Source of the DNA: Ndongobacter massiliensis
Lineage (GTDB): Bacteria > Bacillota > Clostridia > Tissierellales > Peptoniphilaceae
Length of the DNA stretch: 64,000 nt
NCBI RefSeq assembly: GCF_900120375.1
Contig: NZ_LT635480.1
Coordinates: forward strand, 186,001 to 250,000
Direction: 5' to 3'
Shown here: positions 1 to 8,772 of the stretch, piece by piece
How positions within the stretch are numbered: the stretch's first letter is position 1
How the letters are laid out: each line of letters starts with the position of its first letter
The notes under the pieces: model-generated
Told to the model about the DNA's origin: nothing
The model's input: the letters and a program-made list of their open reading frames with translations, nothing else
The model's database searches: none
Made by a program: the position numbers and the translations under genes

Positions 1-1370
1 TTAACCCCTTTGTATTGATTTTTTGCGTGGTCGTTGTAGCAGGTCTTTTGAGTTTTATCATTCCGCCCGGCACGCTGGAAAACGGTGTATACACGGAGTT
101 GCCGCGCAATCCCCTGAATTTCAACAATATTTTCAATATCTTCCGTGCGATTCCGTACGGCATTAAAGACTCCGCCAACATTATGATTTTGATTCTCATC
201 GTCGGCGGCGCACTGGAAATTTACAAGCGCACCGGCGCAATCGACAACGGCATCTCTTCGATGGTGCGAACCTTCGGCGGGAAATCCCAAATGATCGTTC
301 TGATCGTCTTTACCGTTGCCTTCTCGGTCATCGGCGGATTTTTGGGCTGGATCGAGGTGTTGATCCCCTTTGTACCGCTGGTCGTCGCCGTCATGCTCGC
401 CATGGGCTTTGACAGCCTCACCGCCGTCGCCGTGTGCATTATAGGTATGATGGCCGGGTTTATGGCGGGGCCGACGAACCTGTTGACCGTCGGCGTATGC
501 AGCGGGGTTATGGTGAATATGGGCATTGTTCCGCAAGATTACGATGTGTTGACCGGCTTGGAATTTCGTTTAGTTTTATGGGTCATTATCACCATCGTCA
601 GCGTTCTCTATATCATGCGCTATGCCAAGAAAGTGCAGAAAAATCCGGACAAGAGCTTAGTGCGCGGCATTGACGTCAGCGATGTATCCGTCGATTTGTC
701 GCAGAATACAGAGAAATTGACAGGAAGGCAGATCATCGTCCTGCTCTCCATCGTTGCCGCCATGGCAATGACCGTCATCGGCATGCGCGTCGGCTTTAAC
801 GGCGTAAAGTGGATTTTTGATGACGTAGCTGCTATCTTCCTCGCTTCCGGTCTGCTTTCCGGCTTCGTTGGCGGACTTAAACCGGGTGAGATTGCCGATG
901 CTTTGATTTCCGGCGCAAAAGGCTCGATCGGTGGCGGTTTGGTCGTCGGCTTTGCCCGCGGTGTATTCTGGATTTTGGATACCGCGCAGGTCAATGCAAC
1001 CATCATTCACAGCCTGACCGAGTGGCTGCGCGGCACCTCTCCGCTGGTCGCGGCGATCGGCATCATCCTCATCGTTTCTTTGATCAACGGGCTGATTCCT
1101 TCCGGCTCCGGAAAAGGCGCACTCTTGGCGCCGATTCTCGTACCCTTGGGACTGGAACTCGGTTTGGCGCCGCAGGCGACGGTGCTGGCGTATCAATTCG
1201 GCGACGGCATCACGAACATGTTCTGGTTCAGCTACGGCACATTGCTCATTTTCCTGAGCTACGGCAAAGTGCCCATTCAGAAGTGGTGGCGTTTCTTTGT
1301 GCCGCTGATGTTGATTTTCTTTATCATCGGCTTCATTTCTGTCGGGGTCGCCATCAACGTCGGCATGTGA
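1..1370 (+). CDS. DcuC/YfcC-family anaerobic carboxylate or amino-acid carrier (5' end cut by window)
   Basis: This is a polytopic inner-membrane transporter of the C4-dicarboxylate anaerobic carrier (DcuC, YfcC-like) family. The frame is open from the first bases of the window (N-P-F-V before a TTG at 15), so the true start lies upstream and the TTG is not needed. The visible part has about ten hydrophobic segments and the glycine-rich stretches typical of the family, for example GFMAGPTNLLTVG and the late GLIPSGSGKGAL. The latter resembles the conserved helix-break motif of this fold. A strong terminator follows directly. The substrate cannot be told from sequence; YfcC relatives are linked to dicarboxylates or to amino-acid and peptide-derived anions. 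A near copy of its last 14 codons lies at 4381-4422. Confidence 0.85.
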   Translation, partial: NPFVLIFCVVVVAGLLSFIIPPGTLENGVYTELPRNPLNFNNIFNIFRAIPYGIKDSANIMILILIVGGALEIYKRTGAIDNGISSMVRTFGGKSQMIVLIVFTVAFSVIGGFLGWIEVLIPFVPLVVAVMLAMGFDSLTAVAVCIIGMMAGFMAGPTNLLTVGVCSGVMVNMGIVPQDYDVLTGLEFRLVLWVIITIVSVLYIMRYAKKVQKNPDKSLVRGIDVSDVSVDLSQNTEKLTGRQIIVLLSIVAAMAMTVIGMRVGFNGVKWIFDDVAAIFLASGLLSGFVGGLKPGEIADALISGAKGSIGGGLVVGFARGVFWILDTAQVNATIIHSLTEWLRGTSPLVAAIGIILIVSLINGLIPSGSGKGALLAPILVPLGLELGLAPQATVLAYQFGDGITNMFWFSYGTLLIFLSYGKVPIQKWWRFFVPLMLIFFIIGFISVGVAINVGM

Positions 1371-1394
1371 GAGCTTCTGCTGATTTCTGATGAG

Positions 1395-1434
1395 GGGGCT
1401 GTGTCAGAACGAGCGTTCGACACAGCCCCTTTCT
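1395..1434 (+). terminator. Intrinsic terminator of the DcuC-type transporter gene
   Basis: The perfect arm GGGGCTGTGTC (1395-1405) pairs with GACACAGCCCC (1419-1429). An inner GAACG/CGTTC pairing extends the stem, and a T-rich run follows. Confidence 0.9.
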
Positions 1435-1496
1435 TAGTTTTGGCTTATTCACCGGTCGGAAAGCGGAAAAAATTTACGGCGCGTATGCTCGGCCCA

Positions 1497-3515
1497 TTAC
1501 GCACAGAAACCTATGCGTTTTGGCATCGATTTTACAGAAATGGCAGGCATTTCAATATCTTCAGCGGTAATGGTAGCGATATCTTTTCTGCGGATGGCAT
1601 CCAAATCCATGGTCATCAAACGGTTGATCTGAGCCATTTTGACTTTTTCAATTACATTTCTAACATATCTCCCATTGCCAAAATCAGGTTCATTTCTTGC
1701 AATATCAAATAAGCGCTTCAATTTGTTGCCGGCCTCGTCTGTAAAGGTCAGATCTTTCTTTGCGGCGATGAGTTTTGCGATCTCATAGAGCGATTCGGTG
1801 TTGTAATCGTTGAACGAAATATGAAACGCAATTCGGGAGCGAAGGCCGGGGTTCTTTTGTAAAAAACCTTCCATCTTGTCGGGATACCCAGCAAAGATTA
1901 CAATAACATCGTCGCGATGATTTTCCATTTCTTGAACGATGGTGTTGATTGCCTCATCACCAAACGAACCATCTCGGTCATCAACAAGAGAATACGCTTC
2001 GTCAATGAAGAGCATGCCACCTTGTGCTTCTTTGAATTTCTTCAAGATGGTTGGCGCTGTCCAGCCAACAAATCGGCTTACGAGATCGCCACGCCCAACC
2101 TCAATCAGGTGGCCTTTGGAGAGCAGATTATTATCTTTCATGATTCTTGCGAAGAGTCTTGCGACGGAAGTTTTTGCAGTGCCTGGGTTGCCTGTGAAAA
2201 TCATGTGCATTGCGGGGCGATCTGTCTTCATCCCTTTGTCAGCAAAGAGTTTTTGGGCTTTGTAATAGTTCAACGCTTGATTAATTACTTTCTTCGGCTC
2301 GTCGAGCCCAATCATCTGATTCAGCTCATCATAGGCAGAGCCTATTGGCTTCGTTTTCACAACTTTTTGTTTCGCGGTCACGAGTGCTTTGTATTGAGGG
2401 AATATACTGGTTTTTAGCTTGTTGTTATACCATTCATCAAATATATCGCGAAGATCTGGTGTAAGGTAGGACGTTTCTTCTTCAATCTGGGAAAAGAGTT
2501 TCTTATCGGTACGAACGCCAATGCCTTTTGCCAGCATTTTTAGAAAATTTTTTGCACATTCGCCAAAGACGAAATCTTCTTTTAGCTCAATCAGACTGAT
2601 ATTGCCAAGCTCTTCGTAGAAAATATCTCTGGAACTGGTACATTCGCGAGGAAGACAGAGTACGGTAAGCACTTGATGGCGATACTTTTTCATGATTTCA
2701 CAAACGATTTCTATGGTATTTCTGCCACTCGATGCGTAGTTATCTTCGGGATCGTCATGCTCAAGATAGTTGATGATGACGCTTCCACCCACACTGCTTT
2801 TATACAGATAATCAAAAGCCATTTTTGAAAAGGGCTCACCCGGTCGAAAAGAAATTATGCTACAGCGTTGACTGTGTATTCGATCGTTGGCGTACAATGC
2901 TTGCAGCAACACTCTGCACATGCCTTCGCGCGTTACTCTGTCGTCTGTCTGAATCATATAATGTACGGGATGCCCACTGTGTAGAAGGGTTTTGCAACCT
3001 GCGTAAATACGATCGAGTTCGGGGAGAAGGGCATTCTCTGCGAGAAGGCATTCCGCTTCGCAATATAAAGTGTTTTTATCAGAATAGCCCAGCAGTTTTT
3101 CATGGTATTCAATATGGCTGAAGAATTGTCGGTCGAGTTTGTCTAAATCAAAACGCTTGAGAACCTCATCATCATCGTAGATATAATCGTTTCTGCTCGC
3201 ATAGCGAAGCAGACTGCAAAGAGAGTTGAACGTGATTTCTTCCAGGCAGGTATCTTTTAATGGCATGTTAATCGCACTAAGATATTCGTCAATCAATTTT
3301 CGGACATCTGGAGAATGCTTTACGATAGCACCAATGGAAACGGTATCGGTCGATGCATCGATCACAAAGAGAAATGCATTGCGTTGCTGATGTCGATTGA
3401 AGGTGTTCGTTTTCATTGAAATTTTTCTTGTCTTCTCACGTATTATACGAAGATTTTCGCTCTCTACAGCCGGACTTTCGGTAATGGTAAAGCCTTCAAA
3501 TTTGTAAAACTGCAT
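1497..3515 (-). CDS. CbxX/CfxQ (EccA/SpoVK-like) AAA+ ATPase with a degenerate N-terminal module
   Basis: The protein (about 672 residues) ends in a canonical CbxX-type AAA+ domain. Its Walker A is GNPGTAKTS (near residue 443), its Walker B is MLFIDEA (near 502), and it has the family GRGDLVSRFVGWTA pore region and an arginine-finger region (NPGLRSRI). The first 390 residues match no family I can name. They include a region (about 180-290) with AAA-like spacing but no Walker A, so it may be an inactive AAA module, as in two-module EccA/SpoVK relatives. The start is the ATG at 3515, because GGGAGG (3522-3527) sits 6 nt upstream of it; the in-frame GTG at 3521 would touch the Shine-Dalgarno. 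Proteins of this family remodel partner complexes. No partner is adjacent: the gene stands alone, reversed, and is AT-richer than its neighbours, which suggests transfer. Confidence 0.85.
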   Translation of the reverse strand: MQFYKFEGFTITESPAVESENLRIIREKTRKISMKTNTFNRHQQRNAFLFVIDASTDTVSIGAIVKHSPDVRKLIDEYLSAINMPLKDTCLEEITFNSLCSLLRYASRNDYIYDDDEVLKRFDLDKLDRQFFSHIEYHEKLLGYSDKNTLYCEAECLLAENALLPELDRIYAGCKTLLHSGHPVHYMIQTDDRVTREGMCRVLLQALYANDRIHSQRCSIISFRPGEPFSKMAFDYLYKSSVGGSVIINYLEHDDPEDNYASSGRNTIEIVCEIMKKYRHQVLTVLCLPRECTSSRDIFYEELGNISLIELKEDFVFGECAKNFLKMLAKGIGVRTDKKLFSQIEEETSYLTPDLRDIFDEWYNNKLKTSIFPQYKALVTAKQKVVKTKPIGSAYDELNQMIGLDEPKKVINQALNYYKAQKLFADKGMKTDRPAMHMIFTGNPGTAKTSVARLFARIMKDNNLLSKGHLIEVGRGDLVSRFVGWTAPTILKKFKEAQGGMLFIDEAYSLVDDRDGSFGDEAINTIVQEMENHRDDVIVIFAGYPDKMEGFLQKNPGLRSRIAFHISFNDYNTESLYEIAKLIAAKKDLTFTDEAGNKLKRLFDIARNEPDFGNGRYVRNVIEKVKMAQINRLMTMDLDAIRRKDIATITAEDIEMPAISVKSMPKRIGFCA

Positions 3516-4380
3516 AAACACCTCCCAATGTTTACGACATAATAAAACCAGTAGCCAGGTATCGGTTTTGGAACCACACGTTGCGAAGAAGTTTTTGTTG
3601 CGTAGAGATCAGTTGGTTAAAGTAAAATTTTCAGCATCTCTCTCGAGAAAGAACTTTATGCCACAGCGACATCAGAAATTTCTGCACCCATCGGGTGCAG
3701 GAGACAAACAAATACTTTTGGTGAATGACGTACTATTGGAAAGGCAATTATGATAACACATTTGATACCACTCGTCAAATCCCATCGGGGGATTTTGACG
3801 GCGGGGGCGAGTTGTAGAATAAAATGCAACAAAAAAAGCCCATGAATACTCTGTTACAATGCTCGGTGCAGCGAACGCGTGCTCTCGACCGATTTTCTAC
3901 AGGGCACCCGCGGTTTGCGCGCTGCCGACTGGTTAAAATCGCATTATTGCAAAAAGCACAGCATCGTCATGCTGGTTAAAAGGTAAAAAAGTTAAAAACA
4001 TCCGTTGTCATGCCTTCGAAATGAATAAAATTGACGGTCTAAATACGCAAAAAAGCTAAAATGTCAGCCGTTCTTCAAAGAATGCAGAAAAAGTTGACTG
4101 TGTAAAATCGTAAAATGAAAAAAATACCTGTCGGAAACTCTAAAATTGGAAACGCGGGTCCGATTTCATAAATCGAAATAAATTTTTATGTAAAACTTCA
4201 AGTTTCCATTCACCTTGCACAACAAGACCCGCCCACTCGACTTGACGCAACTCAATTCAATAAAAAAAGCTTAAACGCAATCTATCGCGCCGCAGAAGTT
4301 TAGTGAATTATGGAAATAGAAGAAGCAAAAGCATTTTTTTAGCGAGTGATGTATCTACACATAATCGGGAGGGCAATAGC

Positions 4381-4422
4381 GGCTTCATTTCTGTCGGCAT
4401 CGCCATCAACATCGGCATGTGC
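4381..4422 (+). pseudogene. Echo of the DcuC/YfcC transporter 3' end
   Basis: The bases encode G-F-I-S-V-G-I-A-I-N-I-G-M, a near copy of the last residues of the transporter at the left edge (1329-1370), differing at about four of 42 bases. The stop codon TGA has become TGC. No upstream part of a transporter gene is present. A separate terminator follows at 4450. This looks like the surviving tail of a second, deleted transporter copy, or a duplication made when the AAA+ segment entered. Confidence 0.7.
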
Positions 4423-4449
4423 GATCTGTTACAATTGATTTTCTGTGTG

Positions 4450-4477
4450 GGACCCGGTTGTACAACCGGGTCCTTTA
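4450..4477 (+). terminator. Intrinsic terminator after the transporter remnant
   Basis: The perfect 11-bp stem GGACCCGGTTG (4450-4460) and CAACCGGGTCC (4463-4473) is followed by TTTACAT. Its sequence differs from the terminator at 1395, so the remnant belonged to a distinct locus or copy. Confidence 0.75.
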
Positions 4478-4553
4478 CATAAATTTTACAGGACTCTAAC
4501 ATAGCCTTCGCAGCCCATACCTATAATGAAAAATAGGATACAAAGGGGGAGCG

Positions 4554-6206
4554 ATGAAAAAAATTCGGGTAGTCGCACGAGTTATGGTCCTGTTATTTCT
4601 TTTGGGGGCGATAAGCGGTTGCGACGTGGCGGAGAAGGTCCTGTCCGATATCTTTACGGAGCAGAGAGCGGAATCGTCAAAAAACGACAGCAAGGCGCAT
4701 TCGATGTTCGGCAACGGCAATCAGGTGCTGCGCATCGTTTCCGGGTCGGAAAATCGCGAACTGGAACCGCTGATTGAATCTTACGCGTCGGCGAATCATC
4801 TGCGCATCGAAATGACCTATATGGGGTCGGTGGATATGATGCGCCGTCTGCAGGAAGAAACCACAGACTTTGATGCCGTGTGGCCCGCAAGCTCCCTCTG
4901 GATTTCGATGGGAGATACCACTTTTCGCGTCAAGCACAGCAAATCGACGACAATTACGCCGGTCGTCTTCGGTGTGCGCAAATCGTTGGCGGAAGAGCTG
5001 GGTTGGATCGGCAAAGACGTTTCCATCAATGACATCATGGAAGCGATTCAAGCGGGAAAACTGAAGTTCTGCATGACCTCGGCGACGCAGTCCAATTCCG
5101 GCGCCAGCGCCTATTTGGGCTTTCTGTCCGGGCTGTCCGGCAGCCCGGAGGTTTTGACTGCGGAACATTTGCATGCCCCGGAATTGCAAACGAAGGTCTC
5201 CGAGTTATTGGCGGGCGTGGAGCGCTCGTCGGGCAGTTCCGAGTGGCTCAAAACGTTATTTCTGTCCGGTGATTTCGACGCGATGGTCAATTATGAATCA
5301 CTGATTATTACGACCAACGAAGAACGCGAAAAACAAGGCAAAGAGCCGCTTTATGTCATCTATCCTTACGACGGCTTAGCAATTGCCGATTCCCCGTTGG
5401 GCTATTTAGATCAGGGAGATGCAAAAAAGGAGGAGGCATTTCTTGCCTTTCAGAAATTTTTAGCGAGCCAGGAAGCTCAGGATGCCATGCAGAAACTTGG
5501 ACGTCGCACGGGGTATACGGGCGTTTTTGAATCCAATCAGTCGGTGTTTCGCGAGGACTGGGGTGTTGATACGAAACGCATTCTTTCCCCTTTGCCGACG
5601 CCGACGGCGGAGGTGTTGCAGGAAGCGCTGCAGCTGTACCAGACGAATTTTCGCAAACCATCCCTTTCCCTCTACTGTCTGGATTTTTCCGGTTCCATGT
5701 CCGGTACCGGTGAGCGCCAGCTTAAAGAAGCGATGGACCTCATTTTTGACCAGAAGAAAGCTGCGGAAGTTCTTCTACAGGCGGGTGAAAAGGAAAAAAA
5801 TTACATCTTTATTTTCAACAGCGCGGTGATCGACAGCTTTTTTGCCGAAGATGGCAGGGAAGAAAGTCTGGCGCGTCTGAATGAAAGGATTAAAGAGCAG
5901 GAAGCAAACGGCGGCACTGATATGTACTATGCGCTGGAAGAGGCATTGAGCACCTTGGATGGCGTGGACCTTAGTGCGTACACGCCGGCGATTATTCTTT
6001 TGACAGATGGGCGCAGCGGCGGAGATTTTGAATCATTTCGCGGAATATACGATGCCTACGGGTACGATATTCCGATTTTCTCCATTCTATTCGGCGATGC
6101 CGACCGTGAACAATTGGAACAACTGGCGGAATACACGAAGGCGCGCGTTTTTGATGGGCGTGAAGATCTGGTGAACGCCTTCCGTTCCGTTAAGGGTTAC
6201 AACTGA
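4554..6206 (+). CDS. Lipoprotein: type 2 solute-binding fold fused to a von Willebrand factor A domain
   Basis: A signal sequence with lipobox (AISGC near residue 23) predicts a lipid-anchored surface protein. Residues about 45-340 look like a type 2 periplasmic binding protein, including the ligand-loop motif SNSG at 180-183. Residues about 370-550 form a VWA domain with an intact MIDAS: D377-x-S379-x-S381, T455 and D485 (in TDG). The domain should bind a divalent metal and a protein partner. The start is the ATG after GGGGGAG. It overlaps the next gene by 1 nt, giving a tight three-gene operon (binding-VWA, XpaC-like, second binding protein). There are no importer permeases beside it, so a sensory, chaperone or assembly role is as likely as transport. 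A TATAAT box at 4522-4527 may be its -10. Confidence 0.85.
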   Translation: MKKIRVVARVMVLLFLLGAISGCDVAEKVLSDIFTEQRAESSKNDSKAHSMFGNGNQVLRIVSGSENRELEPLIESYASANHLRIEMTYMGSVDMMRRLQEETTDFDAVWPASSLWISMGDTTFRVKHSKSTTITPVVFGVRKSLAEELGWIGKDVSINDIMEAIQAGKLKFCMTSATQSNSGASAYLGFLSGLSGSPEVLTAEHLHAPELQTKVSELLAGVERSSGSSEWLKTLFLSGDFDAMVNYESLIITTNEEREKQGKEPLYVIYPYDGLAIADSPLGYLDQGDAKKEEAFLAFQKFLASQEAQDAMQKLGRRTGYTGVFESNQSVFREDWGVDTKRILSPLPTPTAEVLQEALQLYQTNFRKPSLSLYCLDFSGSMSGTGERQLKEAMDLIFDQKKAAEVLLQAGEKEKNYIFIFNSAVIDSFFAEDGREESLARLNERIKEQEANGGTDMYYALEEALSTLDGVDLSAYTPAIILLTDGRSGGDFESFRGIYDAYGYDIPIFSILFGDADREQLEQLAEYTKARVFDGREDLVNAFRSVKGYN

Positions 6207-6805
6207 TGCGAAGCGAACGAAAACGAGTGATTCTCGGCGTGCTGGCCGGGTTGGTGACGTTTTTTCTGACGGCTGCACTGCAAATGCCGTTTCCGCTGGT
6301 GTGCAGTTTGCCGATCGCCGTCTACTTCGGAGTGTATCTGCTGGTGCGCCCCGAGTGGCGTATCGGGAAAAAGCGTTTTTCACAGGCCGATCCCGAAGAG
6401 CAGCAGGCGCTGCTGCAGCGCGCGTATGACAATCTGATTACGCTGCAGTACGGCGTGAATAATCTCACGGATGCAGGCATAAAAAATAAAGTGGAGGAAT
6501 TGTACAGTCGTGGCGTTGGCATTTACTCCTATCTGCAAAAACATCAAGAAAAAATCGGCGAGGCAGGCGGGTTTTTGACGTACTATCTCGACAGTGCGGC
6601 GGAGTTGGTTAAACGCTACGAAACGGTGTTGAATTCCAAACTGCAGGGCGACTACATGACCCGGGTGACGAGGGATGTCGATCAGGGGTTGGAGGTGTTG
6701 ATTCAGAGCTTTGATAAACAATTCAGCCACCTGATGCGCGGAGAAGTAATGGGGATTGAGGAAGCGGTTCGAACGCTCTCCGAGACGTTTCGAATGGAGG
6801 AATAA
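6206..6805 (+). CDS. XpaC-like (5-bromo-4-chloroindolyl phosphate hydrolysis family) membrane protein
   Basis: The 199-residue protein has two N-terminal membrane helices (about residues 10-50) and then a helical cytoplasmic region (for example GVNNLTDAGIKNKVEEL) typical of the XpaC/halogen-hydrolase family. Despite the name, its biochemical role is not established. In many Bacillota XpaC genes sit beside telA (toxic-anion resistance); telA is absent here. The gene overlaps the preceding lipoprotein stop (ATGA-type overlap at 6204-6208) and ends just before the next start, so the three genes are very likely co-translated and may form one envelope complex. Confidence 0.7.
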   Translation: MRSERKRVILGVLAGLVTFFLTAALQMPFPLVCSLPIAVYFGVYLLVRPEWRIGKKRFSQADPEEQQALLQRAYDNLITLQYGVNNLTDAGIKNKVEELYSRGVGIYSYLQKHQEKIGEAGGFLTYYLDSAAELVKRYETVLNSKLQGDYMTRVTRDVDQGLEVLIQSFDKQFSHLMRGEVMGIEEAVRTLSETFRMEE

Positions 6806-7858
6806 ATGAAAACAAAGTGGATCGGCTTGGGGATTTTGGGCGGCGTCATGGCGATTGTGGCTGCCTGGTTTGCATTTCGTCCGCAGCCGACGCAGGCAAT
6901 TCAGGGCTACTTGGGCGGGGAAAAGATCGGATTGTTTGAGGATGCCAATTTTCAAGAGGAAGTGAAGAAGATCAGTGGGCTGCAGATCGGATACCGCAAG
7001 GCGGGTTCCCTAGATATGGTGCGCGCGGATCAAACGGGGATGAGTTACCTTTTTCCGGCGTCACAGACGGCGCTCGAGTTGTATAAAGAAGAAATCGGGT
7101 CACCGCGCCGCGCGGAGATTATATTTAATACGCCGCTGGTACTGTACACGCACACCGTGGTGCGCGATTGCCTGCAAAAAGCGGGGTTGATCACCGAGAC
7201 GGACGGCTGTTATTTTATGGATATGGAAAAATTTGCGCAGGCGATTGTCGACGGAAAAACCTGGGCGGATGTCGGACTGCCGGAATTGTACGGTTCGATT
7301 TCCGTAAAAACGACCGATCCGACGAAATCCAATTCGGGCAATATGTTTGCCGCTCTCGTTGCCAATGCGATGAATGGCGGAACGGTCGTGACGCGCGAGA
7401 CAGTCCAAGCGATTTTGCCGGACTTGCAAAAATTCTTTTCGCGCATGGGGTATCTCGACACCAGTTCGGCGGATCTGTTTACCCAATTTCTGAAAATGGG
7501 AGTGGGTGCCTATCCCATGATTGCCGCCTATGAAAATCAGCTTTTGGAATTTGCCGTGGCCAATCCCGAGGACTGGAAAGTGCTGGGGAAAGACATTGTT
7601 ATTATCTATCCCACGCCCACACTTTATGCCAGCCATGTCATAATTTCTCTGGATGAGTTTGGTGATCGTGCCATTGATGCCCTGTTGGCGCCTTCCGTGC
7701 AGGATCTCGCGTGGAAAAAGCACGGGTTTCGCACGGGCGTTGCGGGATCACAACCGACGGATGCCTTCGGCGTACAGGGTGTGCTGCCGCAGGTAACGCG
7801 CATCATGCCGATGATTGATTTTCAAACGATGGAGCAGATGTTGCAGGCCTTGCAATAG
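6806..7858 (+). CDS. Membrane-anchored solute-binding-like protein
   Basis: The 350-residue protein begins with one hydrophobic helix (GLGILGGVMAIVAAWFAF) and no lipobox cysteine, so it is probably anchored by an uncleaved signal. The rest resembles a type 2 binding protein. It shares the SNSG ligand-loop motif (residues 175-178) with the VWA lipoprotein two genes upstream, suggesting duplication or binding of similar ligands. It starts 1 nt after the XpaC-like stop with AATGGAGGAATAA as ribosome binding site. The ligand is unknown, and no ABC importer genes are attached. The downstream ABC genes are of the MacB type, which do not normally use soluble binding proteins. Confidence 0.7.
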   Translation: MKTKWIGLGILGGVMAIVAAWFAFRPQPTQAIQGYLGGEKIGLFEDANFQEEVKKISGLQIGYRKAGSLDMVRADQTGMSYLFPASQTALELYKEEIGSPRRAEIIFNTPLVLYTHTVVRDCLQKAGLITETDGCYFMDMEKFAQAIVDGKTWADVGLPELYGSISVKTTDPTKSNSGNMFAALVANAMNGGTVVTRETVQAILPDLQKFFSRMGYLDTSSADLFTQFLKMGVGAYPMIAAYENQLLEFAVANPEDWKVLGKDIVIIYPTPTLYASHVIISLDEFGDRAIDALLAPSVQDLAWKKHGFRTGVAGSQPTDAFGVQGVLPQVTRIMPMIDFQTMEQMLQALQ

Positions 7859-7943
7859 TCTGCTTTTTCTTTATTTGTTTTCTTGTTTACGGGCTTCACA
7901 GTAAATTTCAGAAATTATTAAGAATTTCCCCTTTCTTTTCTGT

Positions 7944-7949
7944 TACAAT
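7944..7949 (+). promoter_or_regulatory. Extended -10 promoter for the MacB-like ABC operon
   Basis: TG-T-TACAAT forms an extended -10 box. No good -35 is visible at the right distance. It lies about 70 nt before the ABC ATPase start. Confidence 0.4.
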
Positions 7950-7964
7950 ATCTACTGAAGATGC

Positions 7965-7997
7965 AGACCGAGGCGCAATACTGCGTCGGCGGTCTTT
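7965..7997 (+). promoter_or_regulatory. Attenuator-like hairpin in the short leader of the ABC operon
   Basis: AGACCG (7965-7970) pairs with CGGTCT (7990-7995), and inner GGCGCA pairs with TGCGTC around an ATAC loop. Four T residues follow. The hairpin sits between the -10 box and the ABC ribosome binding site. It could be a terminator for the upstream operon or a leader attenuator. Confidence 0.45.
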
Positions 7998-8016
7998 TGC
8001 ACAGAAGGAGGGACGG

Positions 8017-8772
8017 ATGGGACAAGACCCGAAGGCCTTCATCCACGTGCGAAACCTGTACAAAGTGTATCGCATGGGCAGTGAGAAAATTCGCGCATTA
8101 AACGGTATCAATCTGGACATTGCGCGCGGGGAATTTATCTGTTTGCTCGGCCCTTCCGGGTCGGGAAAGTCAACACTGCTGAATGCGTTGGCGGGGCTGG
8201 AGAAGCCGGAACGTGGAGAAATTGTGATTAACGGCATTCATTTGGAGCAGCTGAATGAAAGCCAAGTGACTCTGTTTCGCAGTCAGAATGTGGGCTTTGT
8301 ATTTCAATCCTACAATTTAATACCGACATTGACGGCATTGGAAAATGTCAGCCTGGGGCTGAGTTTGAAGGGCGTCGCAAAAAAGAAACGCGTGGAGATG
8401 GCCCGGGAGATGCTGGAAAAAGTGGGTCTGAAAGATCGAATGCGACACCACCCCAAGGAACTGTCCGGCGGACAGCAGCAGCGCGTTTCCATTGCGCGCG
8501 CTTTTGTCGGCCGTCCCCACATCGTCTTTGCCGATGAACCGACGGGCAATCTCGATACAAAGACGAGCTTTGAGGTCATGGACCTGATCTCGGAGATGGC
8601 ACGGGAGAATCAGCAGACTTTAGTGATGGTGACGCATGATGAAGAGATGACGATCTATGCCGATAAGCGCTTCCATATGCGTGACGGCGTGATCGAAAAA
8701 GTACACCACCGTATGCGACCGGAAGAGGTCGAAGAAATTAAGGAGAGATACCATGAAGCAATTAAAAAATAA
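8017..8772 (+). CDS. MacB/LolD-type ABC transporter ATP-binding protein
   Basis: The 251-residue ATPase has Walker A GPSGSGKST, the signature LSGGQQQR, Walker B VFADEPTG followed by NLDT, and the H-loop histidine in MVTHD. This is the hallmark set of the MacB/LolD/FtsE class, which pairs with FtsX-like permeases to move or extract envelope molecules rather than import solutes. The start is the ATG after GGAGGG. It overlaps the next gene, and the permease follows that, so the three genes form one operon. Confidence 0.92.
   Translation: MGQDPKAFIHVRNLYKVYRMGSEKIRALNGINLDIARGEFICLLGPSGSGKSTLLNALAGLEKPERGEIVINGIHLEQLNESQVTLFRSQNVGFVFQSYNLIPTLTALENVSLGLSLKGVAKKKRVEMAREMLEKVGLKDRMRHHPKELSGGQQQRVSIARAFVGRPHIVFADEPTGNLDTKTSFEVMDLISEMARENQQTLVMVTHDEEMTIYADKRFHMRDGVIEKVHHRMRPEEVEEIKERYHEAIKK

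Larger units (their letters stand above)
3516..4553. other. Remnant-rich intergenic region between the AAA+ gene and the VWA lipoprotein gene
   Basis: About 1 kb without a convincing intact gene. It is AT-rich and carries several small inverted repeats, for example CTGCACCC/GGGTGCAG at 3682-3700, and an imperfect GTCAAATCCC/GGGATTTTGAC hairpin at 3774-3799. A short open stretch ends at 3976 (tail ...MLVKR) and may be a gene tail, but I cannot identify it. Near its right end lies the transporter echo (4381-4422) with a terminator. The best reading is decayed sequence left by insertion or deletion events. Confidence 0.6.

Noticed and set aside
1401-1712. Open frame running from the transporter terminator toward the AAA+ gene
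   Set aside because: It begins inside a terminator stem, continues antisense to the AAA+ gene and lacks a start signal.
3568-3753. Short open frame (61 codons) in the remnant region
   Set aside because: There is no ribosome binding site or homology, and inverted repeats lie inside it.
4308-4502. Small reverse-strand frame over the transporter remnant
   Set aside because: It is antisense to the remnant and crosses a terminator hairpin; no ribosome binding site or homology.
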